Positions 1 to 7,586 are shown, counted from the stretch's first letter. The stretch is DNA of 11,706 nt from Alistipes sp. CAG:514 (GCA_000431015.1 HF986031.1:1-11706); one strand, 5' to 3'. A program made the numbers and translations. The notes: generated by a model not told the origin, from the sequence alone.

Positions 1-37
1 TTCCTTAAGATGAGGCAGGTTATTTTTTGAAGGTTAC

Positions 38-607
38 TTAGAACATGAAGCCGAACGAGACGTTGATGAGATTGAGGCTGGTGCGGTCGGCGAGGTTGGT
101 CAGGGACGGGTGGTAGGCGAATCCCAGGAAGTACCTGTTGTAGACGGCCTTGACGCCTAACTGGGCGCAGAGCTGGAAGCGGTTGGCGGCGGACTTGCCG
201 TTGTCTGACTTGAACCAGTCGCCGGTGACGCCCTCGTACTTGCTTTGACCCAGGATGTGCGCTGTCAGGTTGAGGCCGGCGAACGGGAGAAGCTGGATCT
301 GCCCGAGGTCGAGCTGGTACATCAAACTGACCGGAACAATCGCGGAGACGAGTGTGGAATTATGGTCGCCGAACACCGCCATCGCATCCACACCATATTC
401 ATAGAAGAAAGGCAACTCGCCGGGGAGCGGTCTCGCCTGCGAGACACCTATGGAGAGGCCGTTCATGTTTTCCGTGACAGGCAATCTGCCCGATTTCATC
501 TCGATCGCGGCATTTGAATAGGACACCTTGAAGAAAGTCTGCTGTGCGGAAATTGTCCCGCAGATGGTCATCGCGGCGATGACCGCAAGTAGTTTGATGT
601 GCTTCAT
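38..607 (-). CDS. Small outer-membrane beta-barrel protein (porin-like)
   Basis: This encodes a predicted 189-residue secreted protein with no identified ligand. The start is placed at the ATG of 605-607 (MKHIKLLAVIAAM...) because it opens directly into a signal peptide: two lysine/histidine-containing N-terminal positions, a hydrophobic core, and a likely cleavage site around residues 20-22 (SAQQ). A longer frame from 631 would add eight residues ahead of the signal. The mature part alternates polar and hydrophobic residues with aromatic belts and ends in Phe (SFGFMF), the usual signature of an outer-membrane barrel recognised by the BAM machinery. The size fits an eight-stranded OmpA/OMP_b-brl type barrel. 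It is the last gene of the leftward set but is separated from the dehydrogenase operon by about 270 nt with hairpins, so it is probably transcribed on its own. The barrel call is fairly safe; its function is unknown. Confidence 0.75.
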   Translation of the reverse strand: MKHIKLLAVIAAMTICGTISAQQTFFKVSYSNAAIEMKSGRLPVTENMNGLSIGVSQARPLPGELPFFYEYGVDAMAVFGDHNSTLVSAIVPVSLMYQLDLGQIQLLPFAGLNLTAHILGQSKYEGVTGDWFKSDNGKSAANRFQLCAQLGVKAVYNRYFLGFAYHPSLTNLADRTSLNLINVSFGFMF

Positions 608-628
608 AAAACTGTTTGTATTTAATGT

Positions 629-706
629 CAAAATTATGATAAGTCAGCCACTTCCCTTCCGATTCTGCCTGTGGGCGGGCAAAATGGAGCGGATGCTACA
701 AATATA
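629..706 (-). promoter_or_regulatory. Candidate promoter motifs for the barrel gene
   Basis: Read leftward, two matches to the Bacteroidota -7 consensus TAnnTTTG lie upstream of the start at 607: TATATTTG at 706-699 and TAATTTTG at 636-629. They would give leaders of roughly 85 or 15 nt. Neither has a TTTG or TTG element at the expected 17-23 bp upstream, so the assignment rests on the -7 box alone. I cannot tell which is used. Confidence 0.3.
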
Positions 707-712
707 AGAATA

Positions 713-766
713 TTTTCGGGCTTGGCAGCATGGTACAGAGATTGTTTCGACAATGAAACCCGAAAA
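713..766. repeat. Loose palindromic element with CCCGAAAA ends
   Basis: TTTTCGGG at 713-720 is matched by its exact reverse complement CCCGAAAA at 759-766. Inside lies a second perfect small hairpin, ATTGT-TTCG-ACAAT (741-754). The ends carry the same CCCGAAAA sequence as the larger palindrome at 790-861, and CCCGAAAAGAT continues at 759-769. It may be a degenerate relative of that element, or part of a structured 3' region. Confidence 0.4.
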
Positions 767-789
767 GATGAGGGCAGATCTTAGCTGCA

Positions 790-861
790 GCCCGAAAAAG
801 ATTTTCCCTATCCGAATTTTTCACGTTACAAAAATTCGGATAGGGAAAATCCTTTTCGGGT
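790..861 (-). terminator. Very long palindrome downstream of the dehydrogenase operon
   Basis: Arms 791-821 and 830-860 are complementary over 31 bp with one exception, around an 8-nt loop (822-829). The exception, positions 799/852, is an A-C clash in a rightward transcript but a U-G wobble in the leftward transcript. The RNA of the operon ending at 880 can therefore pair along the whole stem. It begins 19 nt after that gene's stop codon. There is no clear U-tract after it in either direction, so it may act less as a classic intrinsic terminator than as a 3'-end stabiliser, a processing site or a repetitive extragenic palindrome. The structure itself is certain; its role is not. Confidence 0.6.
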
Positions 862-879
862 CTCACACTAAGGTGAGTA

Positions 880-2160
880 CTACTTGCTCAGTTCGGAGGC
901 GTGGGAGAGGAGATATTCCTCAGCCTCAATGTTCCATAGTCCGTTGTGAGCCTTGCAGAGGCGGTCGAGCTCGGCATAGACAGGGTTGGTCCTGCCTTTC
1001 TCCTCGAAGTCGGCGATGGCGGTCAGAGGCATCTCCACGTGGGTGTAGATCAACTTCTTGCCACCTTTGATCGAAGGAAGGTTGAGCGTGGTCTCAGGGA
1101 CTACGTTCAGACCGCCGATGTGGGTCACCAAACCGGCAGGGTCAAGGCCTTCGCCCATCATCTGAAGAGCCTCCTTCATGTCATCCGTGTTGCCGCCGCT
1201 GGTGCCTACCACGTGGGTGGAGGCGTAGTGGACGTTGTAGAAGTTGAAAGGAGCCTTGAAGTCAGAGCGGCCCGGGCCGGAGAAGAAGTTGAGGCATCCG
1301 TCATGGCCGAGGATGTCGTCGCCCTGCTCCACGACAGATGGAACAGGAGCCATCACTACAACCTCATCGTAGCCGGTGCCGCCGGAAAGCTCCCTCAATG
1401 TCTCCACAGGATTCTCGACAGCGCCGGTGTTCACATAGTGAAGCTCGATGCCCTTTGATGCGGCGAACTCCTTGGTGTAGAGAGCGGCGGCACGGTCAAG
1501 ACGGGCCTGGTCGATGTCGGTCACAACGAAAAGGGACGGTCTTCTGTCCTCGCGGCGGAGGACGTAGTTGATCATCGCGAGTCCCATCGGGCCGACACCC
1601 GCGAGAAGCGCCATCTTGCCACCGTCCTTGATGTCCATCTGATGGACATAGGAACCCTGATGGGTGTGGTAGCAGGCATGCATGGTGCCGATCACGCAGG
1701 ACAGAGGCTCGCTAAGGGAAGCGGGATAGAAGCCCGGACCCTTGTAAGGGAGCAGACACCCCATCTCCATCACCTCGGAAGGGATGATGATGTAGGTGGC
1801 GTCGCCACCGATGAATCTGTAAGAATAGCCAGGGGCGGAAAGGGCTCCGACAGGACCGCCCTCATAGTTAAGGGCAGGCTGGATGGAGAACTTGTCACCC
1901 GGCTTGAACTGATCCTTCCACCTGGAGCCGACCTCGACGATCTCTCCGGCGAACTCGTGGCCGATGATCGTAGGATTCTCGGCGATGTCATCCGGCACCC
2001 TCTTGTGGTCGGAGGCCTGATGGGAGGACTTGTAGGAAGACATGCAGAGGCTGTCGCTGACAACCTTCGCGAGGATCTCATCATCCTTCATCACGGGGAG
2101 TTCGAACTCTTCGAGACGAAGGTCTTCCTTACCATATAGACGAACGGCTTTTGTAAGCAT
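880..2160 (-). CDS. Zinc-type alcohol/polyol dehydrogenase, L-sorbose-1-phosphate-reductase-like
   Basis: This 426-residue protein belongs to the medium-chain dehydrogenase/reductase family and probably interconverts a sugar alcohol (or its phosphate) and a ketose with NAD(H). I start it at the ATG of 2158-2160; a TTG two codons earlier is possible. The N-terminal GroES-like domain has catalytic-zinc candidates Cys39 and His68-Glu69 (IIGHEF), and Glu151 in SEPLSCV as in sorbitol dehydrogenases. The Rossmann domain shows GVGPMG at 188-193, followed by a VVTDID strand whose acid favours NAD over NADP. The four-cysteine structural-zinc lobe of classical alcohol dehydrogenases is absent: residues about 94-116 contain no Cys. 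The N-terminal region, including the DHKRVPDDIAENP stretch, reminds me of SorE-type L-sorbose-1-phosphate reductases. It is the last gene of the E2-E3-E1 operon, 11 nt after E1. The family is secure; the substrate is a guess. Confidence 0.8.
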   Translation of the reverse strand: MLTKAVRLYGKEDLRLEEFELPVMKDDEILAKVVSDSLCMSSYKSSHQASDHKRVPDDIAENPTIIGHEFAGEIVEVGSRWKDQFKPGDKFSIQPALNYEGGPVGALSAPGYSYRFIGGDATYIIIPSEVMEMGCLLPYKGPGFYPASLSEPLSCVIGTMHACYHTHQGSYVHQMDIKDGGKMALLAGVGPMGLAMINYVLRREDRRPSLFVVTDIDQARLDRAAALYTKEFAASKGIELHYVNTGAVENPVETLRELSGGTGYDEVVVMAPVPSVVEQGDDILGHDGCLNFFSGPGRSDFKAPFNFYNVHYASTHVVGTSGGNTDDMKEALQMMGEGLDPAGLVTHIGGLNVVPETTLNLPSIKGGKKLIYTHVEMPLTAIADFEEKGRTNPVYAELDRLCKAHNGLWNIEAEEYLLSHASELSK

Positions 2161-2171
2161 GGTCAAACGTG

Positions 2172-4655
2172 TTAGATGCCTTTTCTGGCGTGGATGATCT
2201 GCTCGGCCACAGTCTGGTTGCTCACCGGGACATAGTCCTTAAGAGGGACGATCTTCTCGTTGATGGCATCCAGGAACCAGGACGGCTGAGGGAAGAACGC
2301 CTCCTCAAGCTCGTGGCACGGGGTGATCCAGTTACGTGAGCCAAGCACCACAGGAGCGGCGTCGAGGTCGTCGAAGGCCATCTCGGTGATGTTGGCGGCG
2401 ATGTCATTGAGGTAGGAGCCGCGGGCGCAGGCGTCGCCGGCGATGATGATACGGCCGGTCTTCCTGACGGACTCAAGCACCTTCTCGTAGTTGAACGGCA
2501 CGAGAGAGCGCGCGTCGATGACCTCGGCCTCCATTCCATACTTCTCCTTCAGAATGTCGGCTGCCTCAAGAGCGCGGTACAGAGTGGCTCCGATGGTCAG
2601 GAAAGTGACATCCTTGCCGGCCCTCTTGACATCCGGCTCACCGATCGGAATCTCATAATATTCCTCCGGCACACCACCTTCGTGGAACATCTCACCCTTG
2701 TCGTAGATTCTCTGACTTTCAAAGAATATGACAGGATCAGTCCCCTGAAGGGCGGCGTTCATCAAGCCCTTCGCGTCATACGGAGTGACAGGGAAGCAGA
2801 CCTTGAGTCCAGGAATATGGCAGCAAAGAGATGTCCAGTCCTGTGAGTGCTGGGCGCCGTACTTGGAGCCGACGGACACACGGACAACAACCGGCATCTT
2901 CAGGATGTTGCCTGACATGGCCTGCCATTTAGGAAGCTGATTGAATATCTCGTCGCCGCAGCAGCCGAGGAAGTCGCAGTACATGATCTCCGGAATCACA
3001 CGGCCTCCGCACATGGCGTAGCCGATGGCGGTCCCGATGATGGCGGCCTCGGCGATCGGAGAGTTGAACAGACGATGGTAAGGCAGAGCCTCGGTCAATC
3101 CTCTGTAGACAGCGAACGCGCCGCCCCACTCACGGTTCTCCTCACCGTAGGCGATCAAGGAGGCATCCTTGTAGAAGCGGTCAACGACAGCCTCGAAGAT
3201 ACCGTCCCTGATGTTGAAAGTCTTCATCTTGCTGGCCGGCTTGCCGTCCTTGTCAAGATAGAACCTTGACTTGCCGGCGATCTGCTTCACTCTCGGATTC
3301 TCCTCAAGAGGCATGTTCACGTCCGGCTTGGCATCGCTCAGGGAGTCAACGCTCTGGTTGGAGAACATCATGTCACCAAGAAGCTCGCTGTCCTTCACGA
3401 GATCCATTCTCGGAGAAAGCTCAGGATCGATGGCCAGTTTATAGCATTCGAATATGTTGGCGTTCACCTCGTTGCGGATCGCGTCGAGAGCAGCCTGGTC
3501 GGCAACTCCGGCCTCCTTCAGCCTTTCGCCGAAGGCTACGATGCAATCCTCCTTCTCCCAGGCCTCGATCTCCTCCTTCGTACGATAGGATGACTGGTCG
3601 CTTGGCGAGTGGCCGCTGTAACGGTAGGTGACAACGTCCAGAAGCGCAGGACCCTTCTTCTCAAGAAGATAGGCCTTCTTGCGGTTGAAAGCGTCGATGA
3701 CCGCAAGCGGGTCGTAGCCGTCAACTCTTTCGGCGTCCATGGCGTCGGCCTTGAAGCCGGCTCCCAGGCGGGCAGGGAACACATAGCCCATGGTCTCGCC
3801 CCTGGTCTGTCCACCCATGGCGTACTGGTTGTCCATCACGTTGAACAGGACTGGCAGCCCGCCCTTCATGTCGCCTTCCCAGAGGGTGTTGAACTGATCC
3901 ATTGAGGCGAATGTCATGCCTTCGAGGACCGGTCCCCTGGCCATTGCGCCGTCACCGAGGTTGGCTACGACGATGCCCTTCTTGCGGTTGACCTTCTTGT
4001 AAAGGGCCGCGCCCACGGCGATCGATCCGGAACCGCCGACGATGGCGTTGTTAGGATAGATTCCGAAAGGTGTGAAGAATGTGTGCATTGATCCGCCCAG
4101 ACCCTTGTTGAAACCGGTCGTGCGGGCGAAGATCTCGGCCATCGCACCGTAGAGCAGGAAACGGATTCCGAGTTCCTTGGTGTCGGCCCCGTCGTAAGCC
4201 TTCCTGGCCACGTTAAGCGTTGAGCCGCCCCAGAACTCCTCCATGACCTTCTTCAGCTCGGCCTCAGGAAGTATCTGGATAGAACGGAGACCCTTCGCGA
4301 GGATCTCACCGTGGGAACGGTGCGAACCGAAGATGAAGTCATCGGTGTCGAGGCAGTAGGCCATACCGACAGCGGCAGCCTCCTGGCCGGCTGAAAGATG
4401 GGCCGGACCCGGGTTATTGTAAGCGACTCCGTTGTAGCCACCGGTGGTCTTGACCAGATTGAGCATGGTCTCGAACTCACGGATGTAGGACATGTCGCGG
4501 TAGATGCGGAGGAGATCCTCTTTTGTGAAATTACCTTCCTTAAGCTCTTCCTTGACGGTCTTGTTGTACTTCATCACAGGAATCACCGGAAGCTTGAGTT
4601 CGTGATCCTTCGGACGCAAGGTCTCGTTCGGATCGATGTAAAGCGCTTTTGGCAT
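2172..4655 (-). CDS. Fused E1 alpha-beta subunit of a 2-oxoacid/acetoin-type dehydrogenase complex
   Basis: This 827-residue thiamine-diphosphate enzyme would decarboxylate a 2-oxoacid (or cleave a diketone) and acylate the lipoyl arm of the E2 encoded upstream. The alpha half (about 45-425) has HRSHG (112-116), NKGLGGSMH (183-191), GDG (234-236) paired with Asn276, and YSGHSPSD (346-353). The beta half (about 478-808) has the cofactor-activating Glu in GEENREWGG (504-512), SPIAEAAIIG, and QHSQD (602-606) with the catalytic-type His. In most families these halves are separate proteins of about 330-360 residues each. Two stretches look inserted relative to standard E1 alpha: about 123-170, between HG..LAKG and MAEIFARTTG, and about 252-266 in the TPP motif, giving a GDG-to-Asn gap of 39 residues. 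It follows E3 by 24 nt. Pyruvate, branched-chain oxoacids or acetoin-like diketones are all possible substrates. Confidence 0.85.
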   Translation of the reverse strand: MPKALYIDPNETLRPKDHELKLPVIPVMKYNKTVKEELKEGNFTKEDLLRIYRDMSYIREFETMLNLVKTTGGYNGVAYNNPGPAHLSAGQEAAAVGMAYCLDTDDFIFGSHRSHGEILAKGLRSIQILPEAELKKVMEEFWGGSTLNVARKAYDGADTKELGIRFLLYGAMAEIFARTTGFNKGLGGSMHTFFTPFGIYPNNAIVGGSGSIAVGAALYKKVNRKKGIVVANLGDGAMARGPVLEGMTFASMDQFNTLWEGDMKGGLPVLFNVMDNQYAMGGQTRGETMGYVFPARLGAGFKADAMDAERVDGYDPLAVIDAFNRKKAYLLEKKGPALLDVVTYRYSGHSPSDQSSYRTKEEIEAWEKEDCIVAFGERLKEAGVADQAALDAIRNEVNANIFECYKLAIDPELSPRMDLVKDSELLGDMMFSNQSVDSLSDAKPDVNMPLEENPRVKQIAGKSRFYLDKDGKPASKMKTFNIRDGIFEAVVDRFYKDASLIAYGEENREWGGAFAVYRGLTEALPYHRLFNSPIAEAAIIGTAIGYAMCGGRVIPEIMYCDFLGCCGDEIFNQLPKWQAMSGNILKMPVVVRVSVGSKYGAQHSQDWTSLCCHIPGLKVCFPVTPYDAKGLMNAALQGTDPVIFFESQRIYDKGEMFHEGGVPEEYYEIPIGEPDVKRAGKDVTFLTIGATLYRALEAADILKEKYGMEAEVIDARSLVPFNYEKVLESVRKTGRIIIAGDACARGSYLNDIAANITEMAFDDLDAAPVVLGSRNWITPCHELEEAFFPQPSWFLDAINEKIVPLKDYVPVSNQTVAEQIIHARKGI

Positions 4656-4679
4656 ATTACTATATTCTTAAATCTGTTA

Positions 4680-6059
4680 TTACTTGAATGCGAACGCTGT
4701 CTCCTTGATGATCTCGGAAACTGTCGGATGAGGGAAGACAACCTCCTTGAGCTGCTCAAGGGTCATCTCCGACTCGATGGCGATGCAGGCGCTGTGGATG
4801 ATCTCGGAGCAAGGATTGCCGAGCATGTGCACGCCCAGCACCTCGTGGTACTTCTTGCCGACGATGATCTTGCATATTCCCTCGCCGCCCTCGTTCTCGG
4901 CGACGAAGCGGCCGGCATAGGCCATAGGGAGCTTGACGACTGAATATTCCTTCCCGGAAGCCGCGGCCTGCTCTTCGGTGAGGCCGACTCCGGCCACCTC
5001 AGGGTTGGTGTAGACGATTCCAGGGATGGCGTCGTAGCGCATGTGGTCTTCCTTGCCCAGGATGTTGTTGACGGCGACCTCGCCCTCTCTGCTGGCCGTG
5101 TGGGCAAGCATGGAGAATCCGGTCACGTCGCCGGCGGCGTAGACACCAGGGACATTCGTGCGCATCCTGCTGTCCACCTTGATTCCGCAAGGCTTTCCGC
5201 CCCTGTTGAGAAGCATCTCGACGCCGAGGTTCTCAAGACCGAATCCGCTGACATTGGCGCGGCGGCCCACAGAGACGAGGATCTTGTCCCCGCTGACCCT
5301 CTGCGTGACGCCCTCAGGATCCTCATAGACAACAGTGTTGCCCTCGATGCCCGTGACCTTGCACTTGAGGCAGAAGTTCACGCCGCGTTTGGCGTAGATC
5401 TTCTGAAGCATGGAGCTGATCTCATCGTCAAGCGGCCCGAGGATCTTCGGAAGCATCTCGACAACAGTCACTTTCGTGCCGAGTGTGCTGAAGAAGGCAG
5501 CGAACTCCATTCCGATGACACCTCCGCCGATGACAACGAGCTCCTGCGGACGCTCGTCCAGGGCGAGGATCTCACGGTTGGTGACGATCACGTCGCCAGC
5601 CTCCTTGAGACCCGGGAACGGAGGCACGGCAGCCTCTGAACCGGTGCAGACGAGGATGTTCCTCGCAACGTAGGCCTGGTCTGCCGCGGTGATCCTAATG
5701 CCTTCCGCGTCACGACCCTGGATCATGGCCTCGGCGGCCACAACCTCGACATTGTTGGACTTCATCGCCAGCTTCACTCCGCCGACAAGTTTCTTCACGA
5801 CCTTGTTCTTGCGGGCGACGATCTTGGAATAGTCGAAGGATGGTTCCTTGACATAGACTCCGTAATGGTCTCCCGTAAGGGCGTAGTTATAGACTTTGGC
5901 GCTGTACAGAAGCGTCTTAGTTGGGATACAGCCCTCGTTGAGGCAGACTCCTCCGAGGGATTTCCTCTCGAAAAGTACAACCTTAAGACCTGCCGCTCCG
6001 GCTCTTTCCGCGGCCACGTAGCCACCAGGGCCACCGCCGATAACTGCTAAATCGTACAT
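4680..6059 (-). CDS. lpdA: Dihydrolipoyl dehydrogenase (E3)
   Basis: This flavoprotein reoxidises the dihydrolipoyl arm of E2 and passes electrons to NAD. At 459 residues it has the normal length for the family. It shows the N-terminal FAD motif GGGPGG (8-13), the redox disulfide CLNEGC (Cys39, Cys44), the NAD-binding GGGVIG (178-183), the second FAD motif TNVPGVYAAGDV, and the C-terminal dimer-interface catalytic pair in HPTVSE (His444, Glu449). No key residue is missing. It lies between E2 (11 nt upstream) and E1 (24 nt downstream), so it is presumably dedicated to this complex, though E3 proteins are often shared with other lipoyl systems such as glycine cleavage. The start at 6059 is the only one that preserves the first beta strand. 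Confidence 0.95.
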   Translation of the reverse strand: MYDLAVIGGGPGGYVAAERAGAAGLKVVLFERKSLGGVCLNEGCIPTKTLLYSAKVYNYALTGDHYGVYVKEPSFDYSKIVARKNKVVKKLVGGVKLAMKSNNVEVVAAEAMIQGRDAEGIRITAADQAYVARNILVCTGSEAAVPPFPGLKEAGDVIVTNREILALDERPQELVVIGGGVIGMEFAAFFSTLGTKVTVVEMLPKILGPLDDEISSMLQKIYAKRGVNFCLKCKVTGIEGNTVVYEDPEGVTQRVSGDKILVSVGRRANVSGFGLENLGVEMLLNRGGKPCGIKVDSRMRTNVPGVYAAGDVTGFSMLAHTASREGEVAVNNILGKEDHMRYDAIPGIVYTNPEVAGVGLTEEQAAASGKEYSVVKLPMAYAGRFVAENEGGEGICKIIVGKKYHEVLGVHMLGNPCSEIIHSACIAIESEMTLEQLKEVVFPHPTVSEIIKETAFAFK

Positions 6060-6070
6060 ATTACTAAATG

Positions 6071-7429
6071 TTAAAATTCAACTTCCAGATTCTCGATCTC
6101 GACGGCCACCTGCTTGAGGAAACGGGTTGCCTCGCCGCCGTCAAGCGCCCTGTGGTCGTAGGTCAGGGACAGGCCGAGATAAGGGACAAACGCATAGACT
6201 CCGGCTCCCAGATCCTTCGGACGAGGGACAATCGTGCCGACACCGAGGATGGCGCTCTGAGGCACGTTGATGACAGGAGTGAACCACTCCACGCCGAAGC
6301 CTCCGAGGTTGGAGACCGTGAAGGACGCGCCCTCGGCGGAGAGCAGGTCAGGGTTGATCGACCCCTTCTTGCAGTCCTCGGCAACCCTCTTGAGAGCCTT
6401 GCTCAGGCCCACGATGTTAAGATCCTCGGCGCGTTTCACGCAAGGAACCATCAACCCCCTCTCAGTGTCTACAGCGCAGCCGAGATTGACGACATTGAAC
6501 AACCTCATGGCATCGCCCAGACAATGGGAGTTGACCTTAGGGAATTTCTTGAGGGCCTTGATCACAGCGTAGCAGACGAAGTCGTTGATCGTGATGTTGG
6601 CATCGATCCTTCCTTCCTCCAGCGCCTTCTTGGCCTTCTTGCGGAGAGCCTGGATGCGGCGGGCGTCAGCGCCGAGCATGTGTGTGAGCTGGGCGGTGTT
6701 CTGGAGAGAGTTGTACATCGACTTAGCGATAAGCTTGCGCATGTTGGACATCTTCTCTACAGTGAACTCCTCGCCTTCTCCGGCAAGATTCTCCGTGTGG
6801 CTCGGCTTCCATGTCTTGAGATCGGAACCCTTGACCATGCCTCCGATGCCGGTGCCGGCTGCCGGTGCCTGAAGACCTCCGGCGGCCATCATGGCCTTGG
6901 CAAGGCCGGACTTAGGCGCGCCTTCGGCGGCGACCACATCACGCTCGATGATGCGTCCGTGAGGGCCGGAGCCGGCCACCTGGGCGGTGTCAACGCCTTT
7001 CTCGGCGGCAAGCCTGCGGGCTCTTGGGGAAACAGGCGCTCCAGCGGTCGGAGCGGCGGCGGCAGGAACTTCGGCAGACCCGGCGGCAGGTGCGGCAGGC
7101 TCGGCGGCAGAAGGCGCCGGAGCCGCGGCCTCGGTGGCCTGCGCCGCAGCGGGAGCGGATCCCGAAGGGGCATATTCAGAGAATGACTCACCCGGCTCGC
7201 CGATGACCATGACATTGGTCAGGCAAGGGATCTCGTCATTATCATTGAAGAAGCAGGCGAGAACGGTGCCGGCGACTTTCGCATCCTCGTCGAATGAAGC
7301 CTTGTCAGTCTCATAGCTGAAAAGAACATCACCGACGGCGACTTTGTCTCCGACCTTTTTCTTGAACTCCGTGACAATACAACTTTCTACAGACTGCCCT
7401 TGTTTGGGCATGATTACTACGTGTGCCAT
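6071..7429 (-). CDS. Dihydrolipoyllysine acyltransferase (E2) of the dehydrogenase complex
   Basis: This 452-residue core protein carries the acyl group from E1 on a swinging lipoyl arm and transfers it to coenzyme A. Domains in order: one lipoyl domain (1-85) with the modified Lys43 in ETDKAS; an Ala/Pro-rich flexible linker (about 87-131); a peripheral-subunit-binding domain (about 133-168, SPRARRLAAEKG...GPHGRI) that docks E1 or E3; and a catalytic domain ending in YDHRALDGG with catalytic His426 and Asp430. The start is set at 7427-7429 (MAHVVIMPKQGQS), the standard first strand of a lipoyl domain; an upstream ATG at 7480 would add 17 unrelated residues. It is the first gene of the leftward operon and is preceded by an AT-rich leader without a Shine-Dalgarno. 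The single lipoyl domain fits bacterial acetoin, branched-chain or short pyruvate complexes and does not identify the substrate. Confidence 0.93.
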   Translation of the reverse strand: MAHVVIMPKQGQSVESCIVTEFKKKVGDKVAVGDVLFSYETDKASFDEDAKVAGTVLACFFNDNDEIPCLTNVMVIGEPGESFSEYAPSGSAPAAAQATEAAAPAPSAAEPAAPAAGSAEVPAAAAPTAGAPVSPRARRLAAEKGVDTAQVAGSGPHGRIIERDVVAAEGAPKSGLAKAMMAAGGLQAPAAGTGIGGMVKGSDLKTWKPSHTENLAGEGEEFTVEKMSNMRKLIAKSMYNSLQNTAQLTHMLGADARRIQALRKKAKKALEEGRIDANITINDFVCYAVIKALKKFPKVNSHCLGDAMRLFNVVNLGCAVDTERGLMVPCVKRAEDLNIVGLSKALKRVAEDCKKGSINPDLLSAEGASFTVSNLGGFGVEWFTPVINVPQSAILGVGTIVPRPKDLGAGVYAFVPYLGLSLTYDHRALDGGEATRFLKQVAVEIENLEVEF

Positions 7430-7511
7430 TAAATATAAATGATTATCAATTATCTTTGTCGGAGGTTGTTCACAGCGCACATCGCCGGAACGACATCTTG
7501 TCAGGCAATCC

Positions 7512-7531
7512 TTAAAAAATAACTTTTTTAA
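7512..7531. repeat. AT-rich inverted repeat in the divergent control region
   Basis: TTAAAAAA (7512-7519) and TTTTTTAA (7524-7531) form a perfect 8-bp dyad around a 4-nt centre. It lies just downstream of the candidate leftward start for the E2 operon, so it would fall at the very start of that transcript or act as a DNA site. No factor can be named. Confidence 0.4.
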
Positions 7532-7543
7532 CGCTTACCAAGA

Positions 7544-7551
7544 CAAAGTTA
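7544..7551 (-). promoter_or_regulatory. Candidate promoter of the E2-E3-E1-dehydrogenase operon
   Basis: Read leftward this is TAACTTTG, an exact match to the Bacteroidota -7 box TAnnTTTG. About 20 bp upstream (7569-7574) is a run of six T on this strand, a partial match to the -33 TTTG. Transcription would start near 7537 and leave a leader of about 110 nt before the E2 start at 7429. It is the only exact leftward -7 match I found between 7430 and 7695. Confidence 0.5.
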
Positions 7552-7558
7552 GGACTTC

Positions 7559-7586
7559 TTCCTGACATAAAAAAGTACTAACTTTG
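7559..7586 (+). promoter_or_regulatory. Promoter-like unit 1 upstream of transketolase
   Basis: CTGACATAAAAAA (7562-7574) is followed by the -7 box TAACTTTG (7579-7586). The same arrangement recurs about 72 bp downstream. A TTTG at the usual -33 distance is not present, so the shared CTGACAT/A-tract may replace it or be an activator site. Its first half overlaps the upstream region of the leftward promoter at 7544-7551. Confidence 0.5.

Noticed and set aside
753..1070. 105-codon + strand frame across the long palindrome
   Set aside because: It runs through the hairpin arms and the 3' end of the dehydrogenase gene; basic, low-complexity translation with no family resemblance.
5043..5639. 198-codon + strand frame opposite the E3 gene
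   Set aside because: Shadow of lpdA; no family resemblance and no promoter or leader of its own.
6068..7186. Long open frame (372 codons) on the + strand opposite the E2 gene
   Set aside because: It is antisense to a clear E2 with all catalytic motifs, and its Gly/Arg-rich C-terminus is the complement of the Ala/Pro linker. GC-rich codon usage keeps the frame open.
7451..7458. Rightward TATCTTTG close to the E2 start
   Set aside because: It matches the -7 box but lies about 240 nt from transketolase with no -33 partner; likely chance in AT-rich leader DNA.
7430..7480. 17-residue N-terminal extension of E2
   Set aside because: The lipoyl domain fold begins at MAHVVIMPKQG; the extension is AT-rich leader sequence.
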